This document shows positions 1-14,000 of a DNA stretch of 64,000 nucleotides, piece by piece. How positions within the stretch are numbered: the stretch's first letter is position 1; each line of letters opens with the position of its first letter. Origin of the DNA: Daphnia carinata (Eukaryota > Arthropoda > Branchiopoda > Diplostraca > Daphniidae). A model generated the notes under the pieces. It made no database searches, was not told the origin of the DNA, and saw only the letters and a list, made by a program, of their open reading frames with translations. A program made the position numbers and the translations under genes. The stretch is from assembly GCF_022539665.2 (NCBI RefSeq), contig NC_081331.1:4560501-4624500 (forward strand). Direction: 5' to 3'.

Positions 1-2092
1 GGCTGCTGACCCACGTTTCTCAATGGAATGACGTTAGGCGGGCGACGGCCTTGCACGTCAGGATTCTGCTGTAACGTCTCAACACCTGCTAATCCACCGA
101 TAGGGATGAACAAAGGTTCATGTGAGGGTACATGAGGTTTACTGGATGGGATTGTGTTAGACAGTTGTTGTTGTTGGTTAAGCGAGGTTAAATGGGTATG
201 GGTAGCCGAGTCGGAGCGATCCGTGCTATTGCGTCTGGAGGCGATCAGTCCGTTGGAGAGAACGCCCGTCATGGCATCAAACATCGGACCCAGGTTAATA
301 TTGAGACCACCAGGATTATTGTTTGCGAAACTTTGACCCAACGCCGTTAGTCCTAGTGTACCAAGACCGCCCAAGATGGATGCCAATGTACCTCCGCTCA
401 ATCCGCCAATGATGCCAGATGATGAAGACGACGATGATGAAGACGATGTCGACGACGGTTGGGTGCCGAGGATCTCGGTCGGGATGATCAAAACCTCACC
501 TGCCGTGTTGGTCACCATGATGACTGTTTCCGGCGAAGCTCCATCTAATTCCGGCGGTGACAAACTGATAAAAGGTGGTTCGAATCCGTCCTCATTGGTA
601 GGGTCGGTGGTTATCTCAGTCACTTCAGGATCGGTGCTCGAATCGATCGTCTCAAATGGCGAATCAGTCGGTGTGACGGACGGCTTGTTGGACAAGAAAG
701 ATTCTTTCAACGAGCTTAAATGTTCCGGACTCAAAATCAAGCTGGGCTGAACAGCAGACGATTGCTGGCCAGCAAGGAAAGACAGTTTCAAAGATTGAAG
801 CTGCTCTGGTGTCAGGATCTGGCCGGATCCGGAAGGTACAGGAGTCACCTGAATATCGGCCAGCGCGGGAATGGAAGGCTCGATGAGAGCTTCCGACGGG
901 ATGGAATCCAGCGGAACCACATCGGTTGTAACTTGCGGAACGACCAAACGTTTTGATGAGATGTCACCAGCCGAATTCGTGATGTAATAAGTGGCCGTAG
1001 CGAACAGAGTCCTCAACTTTCCGTAGAGATTGGGACCGAGCTGGACGTAAGTCGGGCGAGTCTTCAGATCTGCTGGAACCTTGGTGGAGGTATCCTGTTG
1101 GGCGAAAAGCGAAGCTCGATTTCCGTCGATAGTTTCCGTGACGACTGAAGATCGCACTTCTTTGCGGGACTGGACGATGGTCCTGGTGCCTTGCTGGAGA
1201 GTGGTAAAATGAGTTTTGGTGGTGAAGTAAGTTTTAGTGGCCACAAGCGGTCCGTCTCCTCCAAAATCATCTTCGGTTGGCATGATTTGAGAACCTTCGA
1301 GAACTGGAGTCGGTTCAAAATCACGGATGGTCTCGACCACTATCTCCGGCCGGACTGTGGTAACACGATGGACGGTAGATGTCGTGCCATCGATTTGAGT
1401 GGACAGCAACGTCAACGTGTTGAGGTATGTTTTAGTGACTTCCATAAACGTGGCGACGGGCGTCGGTAAGACCTTCAAACGCGGGGCTTCCGTCACGACC
1501 ACTTGGGTCACAACTTCCTTGGACGTGGCGATGGCATCCCTGTCGAGTTTGCTGGAAAAGATGTAGGTCCTCAAATACGTGGCCGTTTCCAGGGTGCGTT
1601 CAGTAGCTTCAGGCTGGCCAGCTGGAACAGTGATGACGTTGGAAACAGTTTCTTGGGACGTCAAGACAACGGGCCTCTTCTGATCGAGGAAGGTGTTGAA
1701 GTAGGTGTAGGTGGTCATGTGGGTAAAAGTGTTGTAATTGGAAGAGCCGGGCTGGCCAGTAGTAACAGTAGCTGTTGGTTTGACTACAGTCTCTTTGCGT
1801 CCCTTCTCTTGCGTTACAAAGTTGGTGATGATCTCCTCCCGGCTGCTGACCAATTTCGAAGCGCCATCAAACAGCGTTGTCAAATAGGTGAAGGTCGTCA
1901 TTTGGGTAAGCGTTTGAAATCGTGCTGGATCCGACTGAATAGAAGAGAAGAGGCGGACATTTTCCACTTGACCTGCCAACGTAACTTGATTAACAAGCGT
2001 GCTAGCCGCAAGTGTAATTGGCGGGCTCGGCTCGATGACCGTCTGGCTCTTTTGAACGACGTTCTGCGCCAATAGCGTCGGTTTCTTCTCAC
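1..2092 (-). CDS. C-terminal repeat exon of the giant protein (truncated by window)
   Basis: The acceptor TATCCAG is at 2094-2093, and the minus frame is then open to base 1. It encodes about 697 residues. At least five further type-A repeats are visible (for example MTTFTYLTTLF, TKTYFTTKTHFTTL and MTTYTYFNTFL), each followed by an SREE/SQETVSNV-type tail. Past the repeats come a Ser10 run and a Gly/Leu-rich segment (GGLSGGTLASILGGLGTLGL). No stop codon or membrane anchor is reached, so the C-terminus lies outside the window. Confidence 0.8.
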
Positions 2093-5000
2093 CTGGATAA
2101 CGAAAGTGAATTAATGAATGCAATTGCACAGTTTTTCAATGCGTAGTACTTTCACTAGTAGAAATTATAAGATATCAAGACTGCGTACTGGCAACGATGA
2201 CTTCGACTCCATTGCTCATTATTTTCGTGGCGAAATTCGGGTTTCGGTTGCTGCTCCCAGCGCCCACATTAAGGCGGCCGCCCCGAACTTCTTCGATACC
2301 GTCATCGCGAATCAGCTGCTCGCGTCCGTCTCTGGCAGGAATAGCCCGAGCTGTCGGAACTGGTGGCAAATAAAACAACACATTTTTGAAATAATTCCAG
2401 GTTAAATAGAAAACAACTTACCAAGATTCTCCAAAGCGTCGAGGGATGCTTGGACATCAACGACTGGAAAAACGTCGTAAAAAATAATAATAAATAAAAC
2501 GGTAGAAAACGAGAAAAGAATGTCAATCTGCTGTTGAGTGAAAACTAATAACAGGTCGCGCGAAAGAAAGTTTTTGGTTACAAAAAAAAATTGTACAAAA
2601 GCGAATGAAAGTCGTCGACATGTTTACGTTCTTCAAAGAGAAAGTTGGCGAGAAGAATTTAATCATGTGAAATATTTCGGACGAGACAGTCGGCATCAAG
2701 AAGTAGGCTATGTTTGGAAAGGAAAGTGAAGGGCGATGCGTACGAAAAACGTAACAACAAAAGCATTCAAACAAATTGGCTGTTTCAGCGCCATTACGAA
2801 CCGTTGATTTATTATGTGACTCTTCTTATTTTTTTGAAATTGTTAAGTAATAAACAAAAAAGACTCATTTACCTGATGTCGGCTCGATTTGAACAACGGT
2901 CTTGGTTACCAGTTCGGGCAGGACTTCCAGTCGAGTGGTGACCTCCTCTTCGGTCCCGCTCTTTCGTGTCACGACAGCCGTGAAAGTTTTCAATTGAGTC
3001 TCGACGACTGTAACGAGATTGCCACCGCGAAGCAACAGGTCCGACAGGTTGGGTACCTCCGTAGTGTCCACGTTGGATTCCGTCGTAGGCTCGGATGTAT
3101 CTTCGATGGTCGATTCGATGGTACCAGTCGATGGTAAGAGGCCGATGGCGACCGATGCTCGAATGGGCAATGTCAAACGGGCCGTTGGATTGAAATTATG
3201 CGGCTTGTTTCGTGACATGGGCAACACAGTTGGTTGAACCACTGGTTTGAATACGTCAGGAGATGCTGTCAATAATGACAATTCAGCGTCGAACAAGGTC
3301 GTCAATGACGACGTGATCAGCGTGAGAGGGATGCCACTTCGACCTCCATCAACGGCCAATGTGGACAGCGTTTGGAATTGTTCCCATACAACGGTGGACG
3401 TTGTGAACGTCGGGATGACGCTAGATTTCGAGTGGGAACGTGAACGGAACGGATTGGACGAACCGGGCTCATTAGTCTTTAGAACGCTGGAACTGGCTCT
3501 CAAGCCGGACCGCGAATTGGCCAAAATGCTGCTCAAATGACTCTGAAGTGGGTTCAGCAACTTGCGCGAAATGGTCGTCCGGCGTGTCGGTGTCACGCCA
3601 ATCAATTTCGTGCTGCTACTCGTTTCGCTGACAGTTGTGCTAGCCACGGTGGTCACGGATATCTTTGTCTTGACGGCCGGTGTAGCTGTTTCAACGGCGT
3701 TCACATTAACGAGTGGCAGCGGCTCATTAGTATCCACAAAGTCATCGTATTCCGGTTCTTGTCCATCGAGCAACGGTAGTTCATCTTCGTGATGATCGTA
3801 AAAATAATCTTCATCGGCTGGTGGGTCCTCTGTGAATCCAGGGTCGTCATAGAAGACTTCATCTTCAAAAGGCTGAATCGGTTCTTCTTCTGGAATGTCA
3901 ACAAAGAGTTCTTGCTCTTCTACCGGTCGGGGACGACCTCGGATGATAGAATTGCGGACAACAGGTTCCGGTTTGCGAATAGGTTCTCGTACGATCGAAT
4001 TCCTCACTGGAACACGCACCGGAGCTCGAACAGGGCCGCGGGTCGGTCCGGATATGATTCGGGGTTGTTGTTGTGGAACTCGAGCTTCGGTATTGACACG
4101 TGATCTAACCGCTGTTGGTATCACATCAAGGCTTTCACCTAAAACCGATGCTGGATTGAAACGGACCGTGCCTCTTCCACGATTGCTGCCTGCAGTTCGG
4201 CTGCTCTTGGTCTCTTCCACAGCAACAGGTTGACGGACAATATTCGTGGCTTCCAGCGCTCTTCCTCTAGTGCGTGTTGTTCCAGATGGAAGTTTCTGCG
4301 TAGGGGTAACATCGTTCACGTCCGATGCGAAGTCATCGAAGGATGGCTCGACACGAGGAGTGGGTACAATAGATACTCTTCGGGGAGGCTGCGTCGTAGG
4401 ACGGACAGGTGTTTCCTCCTTGACTTTGGCTGCGACATCAGAAGCTCGAACGGCTCCTCGGCCGTACTTGACCATCGTCATCGAAGCCAAATTGACCTGA
4501 GTGGTGATGCCGTTGTTGACGCGAGTGCTGAGATCCGCCACGGATTTGCCGCTGCTCAACGGGTACAGTCCGTTGCCATTTTCCGTGCGCTGGAATCCGG
4601 ACGGAATGCGGCCGTCCGATCCGCGGACAATTTCCGAGATGCTGACTTCGCGCGTCGACACTTGACCGCTACTCGGCCCGTTCAAAAGCGTATAGAAATA
4701 GGAATAGACGGTGTAGTAAGTCCGCGGAGCGTAGACGTCGCCGAAAAGGTTGTTGCGCACTGGAGATTCCGTTTCCGGTTCGATCAACGAAGATGAAAGA
4801 GGTGGAGCTTCAGTTTTCGTTTCAGTTTTCGTTTCAGTTTTCGTTTCAGTTTTCGTTTCAGTTCGATTGACAGGCCTCTTTCGGATGACGACGAAAGGTT
4901 TGCCTTCGGCAGTGTTCGATTCTCCTTGATCGATCCGCCGGGCAATCTTCTGATCATCGACGACGCTGGTGGATGAAACGGGACGACGTCGAGTGACGAC

Positions 5001-8000
5001 CACCACTTTACGTGCGCGATTATTCGACACGAAATCTTCGCCGATCTTTCGTTCAGAAACAAGATCAGATACTTTGCGAGTGACGGTCCTGCGCCGGAGC
5101 GTTCCGCGTCCACTTGGCAATGGCTCTACTTTGAATTCCTCCAGGTTAGATTCAATAGCTTCCAGCGGTTCTTCATCCGTCCATTCGTAGGACACTTGAC
5201 GAGCTTTGCGTTTGCTGTTTCCTTTAGCCTTCTTGATAACGTCAGCCAAACGTTGGGTCTCTTTAACATCTTCGATGACTTCGGCGTCGATTTCGTTGAT
5301 GGCCGACATGACGTAATAATCGAGATCTAATGGCGAATAATTCTCGGGCAATTCGTAGATTCCCTTGTCTGTTCCGACCAAGAAAGGAAGTTGGGAAGCC
5401 TCCATCGGAAGGATATCAGTAGGATCAATTTGGCGTTTGACTACCGTCGCATCCGCAGCATTGCCATCTAGCGTGATAGTGGACAAAATGGAGCTGAACT
5501 CTCCAGGTCGTCGGCCAGATAAGAAGAGAGTGATCACGCTCGTAACCGGTATCGGTTTAGCTGGAACAATTTCCTCTCTCGGCCGTTCGACGACTTTGAC
5601 TTCCTCGAGCGGCTCGAAAGCGACTTCGTCAAACTCTTCAAACACTTGACTGGAAACGATTTCTTCTTTCTTCTGTTGCGGAACAACAGCGGCTTGCGGA
5701 ACCTGTGTAGCCTGAATGGGCAAAACCTGTGCAGGTTGCAGTTGGGGAGCCAATAGCTGAGCTTGCAGTAATTGATTGCCCAGAAGAGCTGGAAGCAGAT
5801 TAGCCAGGGCATTTCCTGGAGCTTCCGTTGGTCCCGTGACGATCGTCTCCGTACTGAAATCAGTTGCCGTGATGACTGTGCTCAACGAACCGATGATGGT
5901 CGTGAAAATCTCTTGGCCGCGCAACGTGATGGGAATTTTCGTCGTTTTCAATTCCGTCAATGTCGTCACGAACGTGCTCGTGTGCGTGTTGAAACTGGTG
6001 ACGGGTCCGCTTTGTTGCAGACCGCCCAGCAAAAGCTGTTGCAATAAATTGTTGGTCGATGCAAGGGGATCGGATATGGTTGAAACGACCGTCTCTACTT
6101 CGAAAGCTGTGCTGGGCACAACGTGAGAAAAGGAAGTAGGTCTTCCACGGATCGTTGTCGGCGTGAAAGTCACCGTCGTCGTCTCTGTCGGTTTCAACAC
6201 GTATTGCGTAATCAACGTGGTGCCAGGTGTAGGGGTAGCGCTAACTTCGCTCGCTAGATAGCGCCACGTGCCACTCACTCTCATCGTAGAGTATTGATCC
6301 AATACTTCGATGCTCGGCTTGGCGGCCAGCACCGTCCGGAATTCCGTCTTGCCGTTGTTCACAACTGGAATGGTCGTCTCGGTGGGGACCTTGTGCGTCA
6401 CGCTGATTGGCAATGAAAGCGAAGGCGCCGAGCTGGGTAAAACTGGCTCTGGAGAAATGAATTCTTCCTCGTCGAAATCGTTGGCGGGCACGCGATTTCT
6501 AGTGCTCGGTCTACGGTTATTGCCAAACGTGCGACGACCACCTGACGAAGTCCTTTCCGTCGTCGTAGATACCCTCGCTCTCTGCCTGGCTGCCGCAGCA
6601 TTGGTTGTAGGGCGCGCTCTAGAAGACGTAGATGTTCCTGGTCTTCTGTTTTGACTAGTCCTTCCCGCCGTGGATGTCCTGGTCCGCGATCGTGGGGCTG
6701 GCGTAGTCGCTTGATTCCGATTTTGCCTGTTGGCCATGAGACGGTCGCGCAGGGCGGAGGTGCTCGACGATGTTTGGCGAGATTTAGTGACCTTGCGATC
6801 TTCGACTTCGAACCCATCGTAATCTTGAGCGTCAAGGAGAGCGAGACGTTGTTCATAATCGTAATCCTGATGGACGATCGAGGCGCTAGCGGCGCGTCCG
6901 CGTGTCGTACTGGTCTTTGAGGAAGGTCTGCGATAATGCGCTGGATCGTAGAAGTAGTGATCGAAATCGATTTGCCGTTTGGAACGAGAAGCGAGGGATT
7001 CAGGTGCTTCGACAGTCACTACTTCAACGTTGGATGCAGCTGCAGCTTCAGTCCTGCTGGCCGGCCGAGTTGGTCTCGTAACAGCCGGTCTGGGCTTCTC
7101 AGTGAAAGTCAATTTCGGCGGACGGACGAATCGAGGACGCGACGTGACGCCGGAATCGGATGAAAGGGAGTTAATGGAACTACTCGAGTCGGATGATGGG
7201 CGAGTTGATTCCGTCACGGCCGGATTCACATTACGAGAATTGGCTCTCGAGAATGGAAATTGGCGACGAGATGGAATCAATGGCGACACGGCTGTTGGCT
7301 CGATGGCTGGACTAGCCGGTCTGATCGGAGACGGACGCCGGAAGGAGGAAGTCGCTCGGGCTGTTGTTGATGTCACGGGTTCAGTATTATCATCGGTTGT
7401 AATTTCTTCTTCGATGGCGACTGTCGGTGGAGTCGTTGGCCGTCCGAATCGCGGTGTGCTGGACACGGAGCTAGTCAGACCGCTACTGACGATCGTGCTG
7501 CTCGAAAGGCCGGAAGCGCGGACACCGCTGCTCAAAAGAGACGGCCGACGGGCAGATAATCCGGCCAGACTACTGCGAGGGGAACCGATCGACGGTGCGA
7601 AGCTACTGCTGGAGAATCGACGGCCCGGAAGGCCGGTGGAAGGGGAAGACAAGACCGGAGTCGGACTGATACCTCCGATACTAGACGGAGAACCGGATGA
7701 TCGCAAACGGAAGAACTGGCTGCCGCTTCGCGACGAAGATTCCGTTGTTGAGCTGCTGGAGAAAGCTGAAACGCCGGAAGGCCGGAAACGGCTGCTAAAT
7801 GGAGCTGGACGGCTTACGCTGTTGCTGCCACTAACTGAGGCCGGGCTTGGCGAAATTGGAGAGGAGGTAGTGGTTGTTTCGTCACTGACGGCAGCGCTGG
7901 TGAAAGGCGGGCGCCTCGGCCTGGTGGGCAAAGGAGGTCGCGGCCGCTGGGTGAACGGCCGGATGGCGGGAACGAAAGTGCGGTTGCGGGGAGGCGCCGA

Positions 8001-11000
8001 GAGGCGCGTCGTGATGCGCCCACCGTCCACTTTGGAGCTTTCATTGTCCTGTTGTTCTTCAACTCCGCTTTCGGCCGGCGACGGTGACGTGCTAATCGTC
8101 TGGGACGGGCTGACGGGCAGCACGATAGAGCCTTCCAACTCGACTGACGGTGTCACAACCGAAGATGGAAACAAGTCAGTTGCTTCTAAACCTTCCACTC
8201 CGCTCGCAGCAACGATAACTGTCGCCGGAAGCTGAGATGCCGGATTCAGCACTTCGCTGGAACTCTCCAAGATGCGGGCGTATTGACCGTTAATGAACGT
8301 GCCCAGCACGTCAGTCGTGAACACAGTCGTAATGCCATTGTTAACCAACGTGCTGCGGATGGTCGATAGCAATCCAGTTAATGACGGAAGGTTCGTCTTC
8401 TCCGATGCGGCCAGATCGACAATCAATTGACTAACGACGTTCGTCCCGATATTACGGGCCGTGTTATTAGCCACCAGTTCAGCATCAACAGCTGGTGGTG
8501 TAGGTTGGATGTCCATAACCGGAGTGGCAGCGTCATTGAGGCTGTGCACAATCGTAGCCAAAGGAACGGCGATCGTCTCCGATGCCGAAACGTAATTGGT
8601 GACCGTTTCCAGGCTGCTGGTCACAATGGCCGTGTCCGCCTCGAAACTGGTGGCGAAATAGGTGAAGGTGGTGTAGAATGTTGTCAGAGCTGGATCGACT
8701 GTCGGTGTAGGAGTGACGGCGACGACAGCTGTTGGGACGATCGGCTGGACGGTAGAAGCTTCGGAAGCTGTGGGAGTCACGATGTTGGTCACGGTCTCTT
8801 CTCGTGTGTCAATCAACGTTTGGCCATCAACGAACGATGTTGTTTTGTAGGTGAATGTGGTGTAGTAAGTAATGGGGAAGACTGGAACAGTGGCCTCGAT
8901 AACAGCATCCGCTTCCGTCAAAACATTCGTCACCGTCTCTTCACGGCTAACGACGTTGGACGTTCCATCTGTGAAGAAGGTCGTCAAGTACGTGAAAGTC
9001 GTGTACAGCGTTTGCGGGAGTGAAGGTTCCGTTGCTGTTGATGGATCGATGGTCGGTACGTCCTCGATCGGAGATTCGGAAACGATTGGCTCTTCGGGGA
9101 CGATTTCAATCGGGGCTTCAGATGATGAAACGATCGGGGTAGTTTCAACGGGGGTTTCGATCGGTGCGACTGGAACAATTTCCTCCAGGGGTGGTAGCGT
9201 CGGCATTGAATCCGTGGAGCTTATGGGTTCTTCCGATGTCTCGACCGTTACTTCCGCTTGACTAATTTCGGGTTCCTGGGAGACTGGCTCGACGGTAGTG
9301 GGTTCGGGTGTCGATACGACTGGAGTCGAAACGATCACAACCGGAAGGACGGTTTCAATAGACGGTAGAACAGGAAGGATAGTCTGAGCAGTAGAAACGG
9401 ATGTCATTTCTTGACTTCGACGCTCGTCCTGCGCTTTCAGCGATTCCCAGAGTTCTTCATCGATGTCGGTCAGCTGGACAGTGGGGAGTTACAGCGTTCG
9501 TACTAACCACAATACGGCTAGAAACGACCGTTGTTCCGTTGACCAAAGCCGTCGTGAAAAAGGTGAAGGTAGTAAAGAATGTTTTGACAATACCGCCAGC
9601 TAGCGAACTGAAGAGTTGCTTCCTTTTTCCTGCTTCATCATCGACAGTCTCCATCAGCGAAGATTCGATGACACTCGGTTGAATGTCGTCCACCATTTTC
9701 GTATTGACGACCTCAGTTTCCATCATCTTGGTGGCTTCTTGGGGTACAGGTGTCGTGGCTAATGGGCTTTCACCTGTCAGCGTAATCACGCTCGATTCCA
9801 CTTCCTCACGAGTTATCATTTTGGTGGTCGTGTCATCGAAAAGCGTAGAGAAATACGTGTACGTTTTAAAGACAGTTGTGATGGAAGGACTGGTCTCGTT
9901 GCCCGACTCGCCCAACATCATTTCGATGATATCGTCAGGTTTGATGGTCTCTTCAACGTACTGGACATCGGAGCTGACCACTTCGCGAGAGCTAACTGAA
10001 GTAACAACCTCGTCCCCTTTGGTTTCGGTGAACGTCGTAAAGAACGTGAAGGTGGTGACGCGAGTGACGGGCAATAAACCTTGCGGTGTTTCCGCCAGCG
10101 GGGTGCTAGTTTCAATCGGCTGATTCAGACTGCTTTCCAGCTCAACAGGTTGGGCCTCAACTGCCGGAATCTCAGCAGGTAGCTCAGTGGCGACAACGGA
10201 CACTGGAACGGTAGCTACAATCTCAACGTCTGGTGCTACAACGGGGGCCACAGTATCGACGATGGCGTTGGGTGCTAAAACAGTGGTGATGGTACTTACC
10301 ACGTTGGCCCATTCGCCATCGATGACTGTACCGAAAATGAGCGACGTGTAGACGGTGGTCACTCCGTTGTTGACGAGTGAACCTTCGAAGGAAGAGATGA
10401 GTCCGACGGGTCGGGCTGGCTCTACCGGGCGTGATGGCAATGGGCCCAGGGCAGGGAATTTCGGTCTGATTGGGGGTTTATTTTCGACACGAGGTTCTCG
10501 CTGACCGTCTTGACTAGATGGTTCACTTTCCGTGCTTTGCTCAGTTACGCTTTCTGGAGCAGACGTAAATGTTTCCGGTTCAAATTCTGTTTCTAGGTCT
10601 TCGGCTGGTCTATCAGGGACAGTGGGTTCCACTTGCACGGCCGAAATGACTTCCAGCTTTTCTGATACAGAGTTTTCGGCTTTCACGGCTGGGATAGACT
10701 CCACAGCTACGATATGGACGGCTGGAACAAGATCTTTGTCTTCTGTTTCGAGCTGGACATTGGAAACGGGTTCTGATTCCACGGTTTCGACGACCGAGGG
10801 TTCAACAGTTTCGACATTAACGGCTGAAATAGACTCTGACTGAACAGATTCAGCATCGACAGCTAGGGTGTGCTGTACATCTTCGATGACTGGAACGGGC
10901 CCAGATTGAATACTTTCGATGAAAGCTGGGATTTCATCGTTTACCCCTGTTTCAGTTTTGACGGGTAGGTCAGCTTCCAACTCATCGATTGATGGGGTGA

Positions 11001-14000
11001 TCGTTGTCACGTCCACGTTTTCAGTGACAACGTCATCGGTTTCAACGATGTCAGCTTCGATTGGAGAAGATTCAACATTGCGAGACGATGGTAAGGCAGC
11101 CACAAACGTCTCGAGGACGACAACAGGTTTCGTTTGAACAGCAGATTCTGGTAATAAATCACTTCTGGCACGAGATCCCCGTAGATTATTGTCAGGGACC
11201 TCTTCGAAACTAGTGATGATCTTTTTACTTTCATCATCTGTTGGTTTATCTTCATCAAATGCTACGTTGATACCACCGATAGACGATTCAATCACACGTT
11301 CACCAACCAGCGATGTTAGATGGGCAGTTTTGAAAACGATTTTTCCAGATTCATCTTCGTTCGCCAAGCTGCTATCGATGATTACAGTCGGGATGACAAT
11401 GCGACTAACAGGTGACGGCTGAACGTTGCCAATTTGATCAATTGACGGCAACGGTGCGAAAATTTCAGAACTTGTCAATATTTCTTGCACGTAAATTTGA
11501 TCGATAAATGTGCGAACAAATTCAGTTGTTTCGATGGTGGTCGTTTCACCACGAATACGAGTCACCAATGAGCTGGAAACAAGTCCAGTAGGAAGAAGAT
11601 CGACGGGCAGATCTACAGCGAATAAATCAGTAGGAACAGGCGAGAAAATTCGCGATTTGGTGCTCTGAATTTTGGCGTAGGTGCCATCCACCGAGGTGCC
11701 GATAACTTGAGTTGTGTATTCTGTTGTTGTCCCTTCGTTGATGAAAGCTCCCTTGGTCGATGTGATTACACCGAGGGGCCTGGGCCGGATCAGAGGTAAT
11801 TCCGTTTTCAGGAAGAAGGTTGTCGTTTGACCACCATTCACTTCCACCCTCACATCTTCATTTTGTTTTGTTTTGTAGGGTTTTGTTTTTGATTTTACGC
11901 ATCGCGACATCGAGGAGAGAATCATCGAAGAAGAACAAACAAAAAAAGACAGGAGAAAGAAGACAAATGCAAATTAAAAACGATGCATATCAAACAGAAA
12001 AAGTAGGATGAAGATGTTGCATGGAAAGACTTAATTTTTTTTTCCCGGAAAAGAGAAAAAAGAACTATTTGTCGTAGAAGACATATGAAAATATCAGATG
12101 TCCCCCACTCTTGCCGCCCACCCAGTCATCAGAAAGTCCAAGAAGCCAAGTGGCGATTTCTATTGGAAAGTTGTTGCACACGCTCTCTCTGACTTAGCTG
12201 GTTTCCTACTTGGCTCGAGAACAATAGCAATCAATACGAAGAAAGAGAAAAGTAAGAGAGGAAGAGAATCTTTCTGATGGTAATAAAAGAAACCACAGAC
12301 AGGCCGAACAAACCAAACAACAAAATCCAATAACCGGCTCAACTAAAATTTAAAAAAAAAAAAAAAAAAAATGGCCGTAAACGTATTTTTTTGTTGTTGG
12401 ATTCCGCATCTTGTTCGAAAAAGAAACTACGTGTATGGGTACGAACAGCCATCATTTTCGATGCGCTTGTTTGGTTTATTTGGGTGCGCGAGTGTAACAG
12501 GGAGAGAGAAGGAGAGAAAGAAAGCGTGAATCATTAACCATAATTGATGAAAGATTATGCAGAGTATCACAGACAGTCGAAAAGAAGTAGGTACTATGAT
12601 GGATATATTGTGTGGACCATTGGTTTTTTTATAACGCGGTTTCTGTCTTTTTTTTTTTTTTTTTTTCTTTTGTTTGTTTTTTTTTTTGAATTCACAAGTG
12701 CCGAATTATCAAAAGCGATGGCCACACACAACGCGGTGAAAAGAAAAGAAAGTTTTGCGATTTATCCCAAAGAAAAGGAAGACGATTCGACAATAGAAGT
12801 TCATGTCAATTGAAATACTTTAAGATAGTAATAAAAAGAGAAGAACAAGGAAAATTGTTAGAATGTGGAAAAAAAAAAGATAGGGGGAAGATTCTAGAAA
12901 GAAAAGGTGCACTTACCGGAGGACGCACGACGGAATCGGACGAGGTCGTCGATGTTCTGCAAGTCCTCGTCCGACTTGCAGTTGCCGCCAATCAGACCTG
13001 AAATTCATCATCCAACAAAGGAGTGTTTAGCCTTGATTTACGATTTCATTTCGACTAGATAAAACATTTGAAGGAAATCATTCCCATAACGGGGGAGAAT
13101 GTGACAAAGGCAATGGATTGTGCGAGGAATACCAAGGAGACATGACAACGCATCTTTTTCTCATTCGTGATTGATTTTACCTTCATCGGAGCCGTCAGCG
13201 CAGTCCAGGGCTCCGTTGCCAACCAGCGATCCGCTGATGCAACGAGGCTGCCCGCACAAACAGGTAAACTCCCAAGGCTGGCAGTCTATTTCATAAAAGA
13301 AATACAAATCGTGAACTACTTTGAAAAATCCAGAAAATATGATTGGCTAAAAATAATCAGTGCGAATCATTGAACACGAACAAACGTCATTTTTATTACA
13401 CAATTTCTAGCTTTGTTTTTTTTTTTCGCACAATTTTTATGAATATTGAGTCACCGCTCTACATAGAAATAAACGACGCCTATTCAATTTCTCTCTCGAT
13501 AAAAAAATGTCTAAAAAAAACTCCTATTTTTTTTCGTCACGACCATCATCACGATTAGGTTTGCTCAAGTGTTGCAAAACTGGGACGACCCATTGCCGCT
13601 GCATTTTGTGGAAGGCTTAGACACGTGATAGCCATGAATGATGATGAGATTTTATATTTTTTTTTTCTTTCTCTTTTCTTATTTCTGCCTCCTTGACTTT
13701 TTCCACTGCGTTCGGTTTCATCGCATGTTTTTTCGTGACTAGGTAAGTTGGCTCACGTTGGCTGTTCGGATGAATCGTGTTTCTTCTTTTTCGCTATAAA
13801 GTGGCACTTTTTTCTTTCCCTTTCTTCACCGCTAGCTCTCTCTCACTCGCCAACCTCGTGAGTGATTGTTTGCCAAAGAGGTCGCCGTTAACGCATCTAA
13901 AAGTCGGAGACGGCCAAAAAAATAAATTCCCTCTCTCTCTTTTTGCCTTCGAAATGCGCGTGGGATTATGAGGGAGAAACCGGTTTCTTCACGGCTTCAT

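Noticed and set aside
6979-8235. 418-codon plus-strand open frame
   Set aside because: It lies wholly within the minus-strand ~9 kb exon and is a shadow of its Ser/Arg/Pro-rich codons; no motif, no splice logic.
9455-9520. 34-bp micro-intron (GTTAGT…CCAG) instead of a frameshift
   Set aside because: The phase would work, but the length is far below every other intron here, and it would remove the conserved end of a type-A repeat.
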